Origin: Lineus longissimus
Lineage: Eukaryota; Nemertea; Pilidiophora; Heteronemertea; Lineidae
DNA: 64,000 bases
Reading direction: 5' to 3'
Assembly: GCF_910592395.1 (NCBI RefSeq)
Contig: NC_088317.1
Coordinates: forward strand, 3,596,001 to 3,660,000
In this document: positions 28,101 through 40,100 of the stretch, piece after piece
Numbering within the stretch: position 1 is the first letter of the stretch
Layout of the letters: each line of letters starts with the position of its first letter
The notes under the pieces: model-generated
Seen by the model: only the letters and a program-made list of their open reading frames with translations
Database searches by the model: none
Told to the model about the DNA's origin: nothing
Program-made: the position numbers and the translations under genes

Positions 28101-31100
28101 GGATAGAATGTCCGGGAACAAAGAGTTCTATGTTGCGCTTAATTTGTCTGCAACACCATAAAACTATATGTATTCTCTGTTGGTATTTATGTTATAATGG
28201 TTAATCAATAGTTGATATACATGTACAAGTCCGCAAATTGAATTGACGATCGCACACAGAAACGCCAGGTGGGACAAAATGCGCACAGCTGTGGCTGCCG
28301 CTTGCAGTGGACCCGCAGCTGACGAAATATCGATGTAGCAGAAACTTCACCGGGCCACTTCGCTGCTGGTTATTGTGATCAGGGAGATATATGATTGTTT
28401 AAATGTGACCACAAAAGTTTGAGTTTTTGTTTCGGACTTGTTTTATAGGTTGTCCGAAAGGCTACACATGGTTTGCAGGGTCTTGTCGTAAGTATAATAT
28501 CGGGTGAAAAATTACAAACCCTTCATAGAAATCACTAAAAAGTCAATGCTAAAATGTGCACTTTACAGCCCAAAACACGTTTTATACACATGTAGGACAA
28601 GGAGTTACGCGTAGATCAAGCTGCGCTTACATGCCATGATGCAGAAGAGGCTGACGACGCAGGTTGATCGGCGTGCAAACCTGATTGGGTTATAACCCAT
28701 GTCATCCGTGACTGATCCACGATTGGTCCATGAAGAATCGTTTCCTACGTTTGAAGGCGCGTGTATGACGTCTGTAGAGCATTTGGGTCAACGACAACGT
28801 ACGTCCGTCGAAAACATAACGGATGCACTTTCTACACTGGGCTTTATTTTGTACGCTCTCCATTACAGACAAGGCCATTAGCAGATGCCATCGGTTCTAT
28901 AGACTGGTAAACGGTAAATGCCAATGTAAGTATGACTTGGTTCACATATTTCCATTTGGGGGTATAGTTGGCTATATGGCTCTGAAACCTTTCCCAAAAC
29001 CATCCAATCCGGCGAAAAAAAGGAGTCTCATTAAAACACAGATGTGGAGCTATACATCCGTGATGACAATTAATACAACGTCAACGTCTGCGTTTTGTTT
29101 CAGTTCGTGCTTGTCCAAAAGGCAAAGTTAGGAAATGGACGGGACGTTTTTTTACCTGTTTAGGACAGAAAAATAGCAAAGTGCACAGAAAAGGAAGACT
29201 TCTCCAAACCGGAAAACCAAAACACCGCAAGGTTGTAACACATCTCTACAGTAGAAAACATCACACGGAAAGAACGCGCCACAAGAAAGAGGCACATCAC
29301 AAGAACGCAACACATAAAAAGAATGGAACACATGACAAGAAAGAAACACATAACGAGAAAGAAACACATGACAAGAAAGAGGCGCATCACAAGAACGCAA
29401 CACATCAAAAGAAAGGAACACATGACAAGAAAGAGGCGCATCTCAAGAACGCAACACATCAAAAGAAAGGAACACATGACAAGAAAGAAACACATGACAA
29501 GAAAGAGGCGCATCACAAGAACGCAACACATCAAAAGAAAGGAACACATGACAAGAAAGAGGCGCATCTCAAGAACGCAACACATCAAAAGAAAGGAACA
29601 CATGACAAGAAAGGAACACATGGCAAGAAAGAGGCGCATCACAAGAACGCAACACATCAAAAGAAAGGAACACATGACAAGAAAGAGGCGCATCTCAAGA
29701 ACGCAACACATCAAAAGAAAGGAACACATGACAAGAAAGAAACACATGACAAGAAAGAGACACATCACAAGAACGCAACACATCAAAAGAAAGGAACACA
29801 TGACAAGAAAGGAACACATGGCAAGAAAGAGGCGCATCACAAGAACGCAACACATCAAGGGAAGGAAACACATCAGAATAAAGGAACACAGTGTGATGTT
29901 GGATTCATTAAACAAAAAGGACGATGTGTTTGTAAGTCTCTTTTTCTTCCAGGCAGTTGTTCACCTTAACCTGTTACTTTTGTCAATAGAACAATCGCGC
30001 AAGTCGATCGTTGCAGCAAAAATCTCCCCTTTGCGGGGCGCTTTAGAACCGTATACACGTAGTACTGATGATCTCTTCCAAACAAAATGACTTTTATCTC
30101 AGTCTATTTTCCATAACCAAGCACTTTCATTGATTTTCAGTCTGGCATTGTCCAAATGGCTTTCGTAGAATACTCAAACGGTCCGGGAAGCTCCCGAGAC
30201 CAGTGTGCAAAGGTTAGTCCATAGAGACGGATTCTAAAATACGTGATACTGTTATTTGAAGGCTCCTTGCCGAATTGCTATTCGCATTCCAGCGTTGAGA
30301 TAAAAACTGTTCTCAACTTTTGTCTATGTCTTTTTTCAGCGTTTCGTCCGAATCATGGCTGTCCCGATGGTTTCGTCCGGTCCAAGTTTGGATTCTGTCT
30401 AAGTATGATAGTCACAAACTATAACATTGTATAAAAAAAGAAATGCTTTCTTGCTATGATATGTCAACAATGACATCAACTGAACCATTTTTGAATTCAT
30501 TTTACCGTTTCTTCCGCTCATCAGCGAAGGAAATGAGGAGCTCTTTAAAATGGACGACTGATATAGTCTGGAGGCAGGTTTCGCAGTCCGTAGGAACGGC
30601 GAAAGACTCTGCTTAGACTAAACCCGACGTACGATTTATTAGTCAAAATAAGATAACGTAACCTCTTTTGATAATTATTTTGCTCATCATTTTCCTTTTT
30701 GCTTTAGGGAAGCCATGCAAAGTTGGATACATTTGGAGAAATGACAAATGCACATGTGAGTCAGCCATATATGTTATTCTTCGCAATTGAAATGATTTCA
30801 ATCTTTATCAGACTATCAAATTTGATATGTAATTTGCGAACTGACCATATCCTCTCTTTTCTTATGACAGTTCGCGGCTGCCCGCTTGGTTTTGTCAAAC
30901 GAAAGTCATCCCGGACATGCCGATGTAAGTATCCGTTCTAAAATAAAAGACAGTATGTAATTTGGGCGGTATATATGAGGAACCTATCTTGGTCATAACA
31001 TCTTAACGCTTTTTCATACTTAGAGGAAATGGTCCTATCCCGTTCTATGATATCCATATCAAACATCATTATTTCCTGCGGACATGTAAGCCTAAGAGAC

Positions 31101-34100
31101 ACGACTAGCCCATCCAAATTGTTAGGCTCAGAGCGTAGTGCTATACCGTCCTATTTTCACATCTATTTCCAGTCAAGGGTTGTCCTTCTGGATACAGACT
31201 TGGCTTCATAAAAGGCATTAGGAGCTGCATAGTTATACGTAAGTTGATTTCGTTTTTTTTGCAAGGATTCTTAAAGTGATCTAATCCCGGCATTCTGGTT
31301 GTGACTCTGCCCTGATGAGATCAATTTGGGACGAAAGGAAGTTAATCACACAACACAACACAACACTCCTCTTTCGGCGTTTCTGAACTCTGCTGCATGT
31401 GGTCTATCTGATTGAATGATTCCGCAATTCCAGGTTGTATGCAGTTCTATCCGGCCAGCCACTCCATCGGTGGTATAAAACTCCGCGGCATCACCACTGC
31501 GGCCCATTGTAAGATGTACTGCATGGAGAGACCGAAGTGCAAGGCGGTGGACTGGAATGCCGGGCGGGCGCAATGCTGGCTGCATGATAGGCCCAGTATG
31601 CTGAAGAGAACACGTTTTGGGATTTCGCAGTTTAGGAAGATACGGCCTTGTACCTTTGAGAGAAAGAAAGGTGAAAATACCTAGGGCGGTCTCAGCTCTA
31701 GGTAGAATTTGAATTTTTGAAATCGGGACAAAAAAATAAACATTGAGAGGCTCACCTTTGCAAGTATAGAACCGTTTTAGTGACACAACATTTTCACATT
31801 CAGTCTAATTTGCGTTGAGCCCCGTCAGTTTCCGTGGCAATATCTAAGAATCTTTTAAAGATATTTCTTAATGTGAATCAAAATTTTCTTGTAAAGTGCA
31901 TGCGTCTCACTTTATCCTTCAGTCAATAAGTGCCCTCCATTCACAAAATTGGTGAGAAAGGATGCCGTTGTGCATTGCATTGGAAATAGCAAACCTCCTG
32001 TTAAGTGTCAGCCAGGGTATCGAAAAACAGGAGGAAAATGTGTTTGTAAGCATATTTCCTTCAATTAATTACTGCCTCCCCTATAACGTCCATGCCAAAT
32101 TATCGGCGGTGAATACCATTCCTAAAGTCTCCTCCTTTCACCGCCGATAACTCCCGCAAGGTAATCTGTCGGACGCACCATAAATGGATGGCCTATCAAA
32201 TTGCTCGACACAAAGTAATTGAATGACGGCCTCAATTGATAGTGCCAACCTCCGGATAAGGTCACCCTTCTTCTATACAGCATGCACTGTGCATTTGGGT
32301 CAGGTCAGCATCCCAGGAATCGTTACTCATTGAACACCTGGTCTTCAATTATGATGGCTTTTTAGCACGTGTCTCGTGCGACAACCACGATTGAGTGTAA
32401 TGCTAGTGTTGTCGCGACAGAGGACGCGTGGGAAAGGAAGGGAATGCAGGGAGACTACCGATAAAGTAACAGCCCTTCTGACAGCCGATCAGGGGAGAGT
32501 TATCGGCGAAGGATGGATATACGCACAACGGCGGTGGATCGGCATGTATAACGTCCGACGCTACTACATCGTTCGTATTACCGTCATTTATGGCTTGATA
32601 CAAATGTTAAATGAGGTCATCCCGTAATTCTACTCATCACGAAAATGCAAGAAACCGACTGAGAACAGGTTGTGTAAAATTCTGATTCAAGTCAGGATCC
32701 TTCTTTAAAAAAAACATTTTTCTGATATTTTCAGTTGTCAGGTGCCCAAAAGGCTGGACGCAGAAGATAAAGGGCGGCACAATTTATTGTGCGCCTAAAG
32801 GTAAACGCCCTCTGTTATCAAAGTCACACAAACTTTAGGGAATTCATCAACGAGACTGGAAGAGATCGGTTCAAAATTGCTTGATGCCGTGAGAGATGAA
32901 CCTTTTCCTCTCTCTCTGAACCTTCTCCCCTCTAAAATGTCGCAATCTGAATGTGAAACTTTAACCATCATCTTCCCAATGACCCCTTGATCCGAATGCA
33001 CACGGTAACACATGTATGACTATTGACTTTGTGCGTCTTGGTGCAAGGGAGCGCGGTTTCCCAAGACGCACGATCGGAACGAAAAGACTCGGCACCTCGT
33101 ACTGCCCGGAGTTCAGGATTTCGATTCTCTGGGGTGCTAGTAGCCTACTTATTTCTTTAATGTAACCTTCATATCTTCAGTTTGCATGAAGAAACTCCTC
33201 CGTACTCATACCCCTGGTGGCAGTCTCCTAAAACACATCCGGACGGACAAGGCGTGTGAAGCGTATTGCAAGTACCATTCCAAATGCGTCTCTGTGGATT
33301 GGAACAGCAAGGAGGGATCATGCACTTGGCATTACAAGGCAAAGAGCGTTCCATGTTCTGTCTTCATTTGGCAACACAAGAAAGTGGGCTGTAATAAAGG
33401 TACGTTTTGATGACCGACTTCCAACAGATAATTGCTCCGAATCTAGTGGTCGAGTTCAAGTGAGCACCTTCTGGTTGCTCCTTGAAACCCCTGATTGATT
33501 TCTGTGGAGACCGGGGTAACAATATGATATCCCAAAGCGCTTTGAGCGAGAACTATAGTGTCACGGAATTGCGCTATATAAAAGACTCATTATTATTATT
33601 ATTTGATACTGAAGTAGAAAAGTGATAGAAAGCTGGAGTAGTTCTTGACCATGACAAGCCCCTTCTTTCATTTGGCAGCAGTGTCTGTTGCTTTCGAGGA
33701 TTTTAATTCCGAATTTCAATGATATTTTGTCATCTAAACCCAATGCGCATGTTTCAAGAGGAAACAGATAAATGCACTACCAACAAAGAATACGATGTAT
33801 GTTATTTGGGCTGTCTCAACGAGTCGTAATTTCATGACAGTATGACTGCATCTTCGTTCTTTCAGCTAAGGTGTTAGTCTGTCACGTTGGATTCAAGCGT
33901 GTAGGAAAGAAATGCATTTGTAAGTAATCTCGGAAGGCTTTAGGCGAAAGCTTTATCAAATGAAATGATATTTTGGTTGAAAAGCATTATCAAAGAAATG
34001 GGAAGACGACATTTTGGATTCATGTGATGTGGTCCTGCCCTGTGTACGTCTGACTATTTGTGATGTTTGCGGATTGTCTACGCAGGAACGAGAAGTCGTC

Positions 34101-37100
34101 TGGTCGCTGTCTGTATCGAATACTCTCCATTTCCACCCATTGGAAAGATGATCATTTAAGCATTGGAAGGAAAACGAATTCGAAGTCTTGTATGATTTGC
34201 GTGCTTTGTGAACCTTTCGCTCAAATTGTCTTTATCTTTTTAGTTGTTCGCTGTCCGAAGGGTTATGCGAAATTCTCAACAAGAAGTATTCCACCGAAAT
34301 TCTTCTGCAAGAGAAGGAAAAGAGGTACGCATGGCAAAAAAGTTTTCTTCATATTTGTTTATTCTTATAATCATGCCATGGTTGTGTAATTCCAGGGCAT
34401 TAGCTGCAGCAAGCAAGGGCCCCCAGTGACCAAAAGGCTAGCTTGTGTGACAGCAGCATAGATAACATTTGATGATACATAGCAACGAAAAGTTACAAGT
34501 ATTCTCTGTGCCCGTGCACCGAGTACGCATTGTCAGATAAATGTACATATTTTTATATTTTATTTCGTTGATTATTATTTCATTACTAATTACATGTACA
34601 GTTTGTCCAAAGGTGAAGTGCAAGAGCGGATGCATTATCAAGATAGGAGCGAACGGCTGCGCGGAGTGTGATTGCAAGGATGGTAAGGAACTCATATAAT
34701 GTTGTCAAATTCATCTGCAATGCGACATAAACGCCCAAAAATCATCAGAAGTGTCCGTTCACCATTACAGCACAATAGAAATCTTTACTTATAACTTTGA
34801 TTCTGCAAGTGATGGAGCATAGATCGCCAAGATGATTCCGCCACTTCCTCCCGAACCAGGTTTGTCAATAGTTCCATATTTTCTTGGAAGACTACTTGGC
34901 AAGCCCGGCTTACCAAACAGCGACTTTTTCTTGTCCTGAATGGAGAGCCGAACTCATTAATATTAAAGTAAAGTCTCCAGCTCGCCAAACAGGGTAGATT
35001 TTTTACCTGTTTGGAAAGCCCGGCTGGCCGAACAGGGTGGCTTTTTAGTGCTGTTTGGCAAGCGACTCTCCAAACAGGACAAAAAAAGATGCCTGTTCGG
35101 CGAGCGGCTTACCAAATAGACCTGACCTATTTTCTTTCCAGAGTGCACATCAAAAGAGGACTGTCCTTGCCACAAGAAGTTGACAAAAACGGGTTGTCGG
35201 TGTTTCTGTAAGTGAACCTAGGCATACTAAGGATTATGCCTAACTGGTACTCACCCTGGAAAAACCATAACGAAAACAAAAAAGAAGCAATTCACCATCA
35301 AGTCGTTTTCAACCGTTTGCTTTAAACGAACGCAGATCCTAGATGACGGAATATTGCCACCTTCTCCAAACAGGTTTTGCTCTTTTTACTCCTTATCGCT
35401 GAACCAACTGCATCTTACTAGCATACGGCCAATGTTCTCATTCGCCAATATTTGAAAATTATGCTGTAGATTTTATTTTTCTGAGCCCTCATTGTAGTTC
35501 ACCGTGATTATTTCCCCCTAGGTTGCCGATTGGGAACTAAACCAGTCTTGGTCACAAACAAAATAAAATGCGTCTGTAAGTATAGGGCCTTTGTTCCTAT
35601 CTAAAAGCTTTCTACGATGTACTGTTCTCGTATCATTCGTATAATATCTTGGCTGCATTTACATCCACTTTTCAAACATAGTGACAGAAAAAATATAACG
35701 AACGAAAGTTATCATTGAACACACATGAATACTCATCAATACATGTAAGTCCTTCGCCATGGTTTCGGGTCCGACACAGTGTACACAGATCCCGGTGTAG
35801 AAGTATAATATGTCCCCTCGGTACAAGTGTCCGACCCTACGGATTATGGTATATGGTGCTATTGAGGCCATGGCCGTCCATAGCCCAGAGATTAAAGCAC
35901 ATAATATAGAATCCTTTGTTCCCCGGACATTCTATCCAAGGATATTTCAAACTGCTACGTGGATATCAAAGCCGTATTTTGTAGTGCTTCCTTTTCTCAT
36001 CACATTTTTCAATCGGTCTTTCTTGTAGTCACCGCCTGTCCAAACGGCTTCAGAGAAGAGAAAGAGATTGGTATACCAATGTGTCGACCCTTGACCAACC
36101 AATGTCCAGCCTTCTATTCCATGTTGACCGACCACAAGTGTGTCTGTAAGTTTAGGCTACACAGGCAGAAGTGTCCTTGCATTGACCTATGATGGTGATA
36201 AACCATCAATGTTCCATCCATGGGCCGTCCATGAATAGATGATGGAGAATCACCATCGTCTATCCATCCATGGACCTCTGTTGATGGGACGTCCATGGGC
36301 AATCATAGATCCATCGACGGAGACTAGTGTAACAGGGGAATAGCGAAAGAGTGTTTTCTATGATGTACGTTATCACGGACACCAACGGGTGAAAGTTCTA
36401 CGGTTTATGGACAAGTTGAAGCTTACGCCATGCCCTAGTCAGCCGAGGCTGATGAAGCTCGCGCCCTCGAAACACGGCTAACAATATACCCGTGACGCGG
36501 CCACGTCTGGTCTATAGCTGTACCCGGCGACCACATTGCTACCCCGTTCTGAATTTGACAGTTTCAGGATGCCCTGTTGGATACAAGGCGGCTGATATGA
36601 AGAACATGTACAAGTGTCAGTGTAAGTAATGTTGCTTAAAAATGGATCAATAATTGCGTTTAAACGAAAATGTGGTAAACATCGTTTTATCCGAAGTAAT
36701 GCCCGGTTACGTAAATGTATGCACATTTACATACTGATGTTATATTTTAAAGTTGTTTCAATTCAAGAAAGTCCACCTGGTGTCAAAGAGCCACCCTGTC
36801 AAATTGTTATATTTCTGCTTATGGTATGTTACAGTTCATAAATGTCCGAAATGGTATCGAGAGAAAAACCACCAGTGCTTGTGTAAGTAGTTCATAAGAC
36901 CAGCAGTGTCGTGTTGGATTAGAGCTCGCGAAAATATTCGCCGATTTGAAAAACCGCCAGAAAGTTGTGGTTTCCAAAATTTTCGCCGATCGCCAGCATG
37001 AAGAGACTCAAACTTTGTTTGTACAGTACATTGTACTTTCTTGTTCTTATTCATCATGATACCAGCAATGTTCTTATAGATCTATGAAAATGTGCAGGTA

Positions 37101-40100
37101 ATGTGCTTTTATCTCAGTGATACATACGAAATTCTAAGGGCACGATAACTTCCTCCTTCTCCATACCCGGGCCCCTCTTTTTATCAAATTTCTATGATGA
37201 GCAAGACGCTATTTGAAATTTTCATTTTCTCAAAAAGTGTCATTTACCCCCACAGTTCAAGGTTGTGGAAAAGGTATGGTGGAAGCAAGCAGGGGTATGC
37301 TTCAATATTGTAGAAAGAAAGGTGTGGACAAGAAAAGTACTGGAATCTCAAAAGAAAAGTTACTGAAGAAACTGACAAACTTGTCGAAGAAGTCTGAACC
37401 AAAGACGAAGGAGAAAGAAATGAAGAAGGGCAAGATTACTAGAGGTGAAGAGAAGAAGAAAAAGAAGAAGATTTCAAAATTACAGACGAAAGCTGAACAG
37501 GAACCAAAGCACAAGAAAAAAGGTCAGCGGCAACTGAAGAATGGTGGCTGATAACGCGAAAGCTTGCCTTCGTGCCGTGAGAGTCTCCACCACTTCCGAC
37601 TCTGAATCAGTTTTCCTAAAAATACTTTGTTGGTAGTCAGACAATTGGTCTGGAACATTTTGAATTTGACATTTGACATAAAGTTCACTGGTATGATGCA
37701 GTTAGGGGTTGACTAAATTACGTCCAACTATAACCCGGTGTGTGATCGAAGATGACCCTCTGTTTTACGTTCTGTCCACAGGCTGTCCGATAGGTTACAC
37801 CAAGAAAAATTTAGACTGCGTTTGTAAGTATGAAGTTTTTGGCAAAAATCACTCGTCAACTAAAAACTTTGTCGAATTAAAAAAAAAAATTAAGTCAAAT
37901 ATTGTTAACCAACAAATATTATCCTCTTTTTTGATTATAGTTGTTGACTGTCCCATAGGATATGAAACCAAGGCAGGAAAATGCACTTGTAAGTATTTAA
38001 TGAAGGTCAAAAGTGTTAAAAAGGTTGTAGTTGGGGTTCTTATAGTCAACGTCATACCCACAAGCCTTGGATCCACTCCGCCGACCCGGACTCCGTAACA
38101 CCGTTATGAGGAGAGGTAACGGACCGAGTAACTCTGATGGTTCAGAATGCGGTATTTCCTGCAACCTATGGATTGAATTTTTGAGTGGAGACTATGGCAT
38201 ATTCATAGTTTTTAATGTCTGTTTGTCGCCCATTTTCTTGTTGTCTTCCAGTTGTCAAGTGTCCGATGGGGTTCGTTAGACGAGGAAGCTATTGCAAACG
38301 TTAGTATGACAATAGTTGACTTGTATATGACGTTAACGCTAACTTTAACATTGGCATCGAAAGATTTACCTCTGTATGTCAACTAACCACAAGTGTTAGA
38401 TTCGCAGGGGCTTAGTCACAACCCATTTTCGTTTGCTTGCTCCAAACCAGCTCCCGGCTCGGCAATGACTAGGGTTGCTCCTAAAAACCGATGTTGCACG
38501 TTGGTGGATAACTTTACATGATATGTCAATCCGGTGTGGCCCCTGGCTTTGCCAACATTCTTCCCTTCGAGGGGCATCCCTAAATCAGCTGTGCTTGTTA
38601 AAGTTTCCATTGTTTTCATCAAGGGACCGCTACAATTTGTCCAATCGGATACAGGGCCAAGGGAGCGAACTGCCTGTGTAAGTGTTCCAGTTGCCATTTT
38701 ATTTTTGGCCGGGTCTATTTGGCAAGCCGCTCGCCGAACAGGCATCTTTTTTTGTCCTGTTTGGAGAGCCGCTTGCCAAACAGCACTAAAAAGCCACCCT
38801 GTTCGGCCAGCCGGGCTTGCTAAACAGGTAAAAAATCTACCCTGTTTGGCGAGCTGGAGACTTTACTTTAATATTAATGAGTTCGGCTCTCCATTCAGGA
38901 CAAGAAAAAGTCGCTGTTTGGTAAGCCGGGCTTGCCAAATAGTCATTTCCTTTATTTTTATGCATAGCACACATTAAAGTCACACCACTTCATTGCTTTC
39001 CTGACAACATGTTACGCAATATAAACCATCATCAAAAATACCACCTCGTTTTCGGGTCAAAATCTGAACCTCTCTGACAATCATTTCAGTTTACGAGTGT
39101 CCAACTGGGTTCAAAAAGACAGGAAACTACTGTAGCCGTAAGTACGAAATCTTCTTTTCATGATTTTAGTCTGCTATGGAAATAGTAGAAAGCAATGAAA
39201 ATTTCTTTTTTGATTTTATAAATCTCTAAATCTTTCAATTACACCGTCTGATGCTTTTGCTCATTCCAGGGTCGTGCCACCTTCACTATAAACAGGTCGG
39301 GAGAGTTTGCCTCCGTAAGTATGAATTTACAACAAATGAGCGTTCAGATTTGATACCGAACTGGACGTCTCTCTCAAACAACGCACGAGTCACGTGGAGT
39401 TGATAGGTAGGCCGCAAAAAACCGAGTCGACAGTCGACAGTGCCATCAAGACGACTTACCGTATTCAGATATATGCTAGGTTTTCCTGCGTTTTAAAACC
39501 CAACTGTCTTTTTCAGCACACAGCCATTGCCCGCATGGTTTCAAACGCACAAACCAAGGTTGTAGCCTCCCATCGGAACCTGCTGTTGGTGAGTTGCGTC
39601 GGTCGAAATCTGAGGTTGCGGCCATGAAAGGTTTCCGAATCTTTGAAAACGTCCGTATCAATTTGGCTTTTGTAACATACCTAAGGAGTGAAGCTTTGAA
39701 GTTGACGGACTGCCTGACAAAAAACTTCACCACAACCTCACTAGTTACATCGTTTCTTTTCAGACAACCTGAAAGCTGACATCGTCATTGCAATCGAGTC
39801 GTCAGGAGACTTGGAGCAGGAGGACGTGGTCCTAGCCAAGAGTTTCGGCGAGCTGCTCATCAGCTCCCTGCCTGTCCCATCAAGCCACACGCGTTTCGCG
39901 GTGATCGTCTACGGGAAAGAGACAGAGATCTTGGGACGGCTTGACAGCTTCAAGAACGCAGAAGAAGCAATGCATAAAATTGGTAAGTGGAGAGAGTGAG
40001 GTTAGTCTCGATGATGTCTGAGGACGAGGAGGACCCAAAAAAAGCATGTAATGCAATAGCCAGTGCATGATTGATACAAGTTTATGATATGGCCCTACAC

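Noticed and set aside
28010-28204. A further exon of the mosaic gene around AAATGTCCTCGGATAGAATG
   Set aside because: A cysteine-proline string is present, but the phase-1 reading runs into a stop (TGA) directly after the possible acceptor, and no matching donor follows.
29160-29915. A 251-codon minus-strand ORF, rich in Met, Cys, Phe and Leu, and an overlapping plus-strand frame at 29323-30090
   Set aside because: Both are by-products of the 18-base coding repeat, whose period keeps several frames open. The frame chosen is the one that continues into cysteine modules at both ends and meets splice sites in phase 1.
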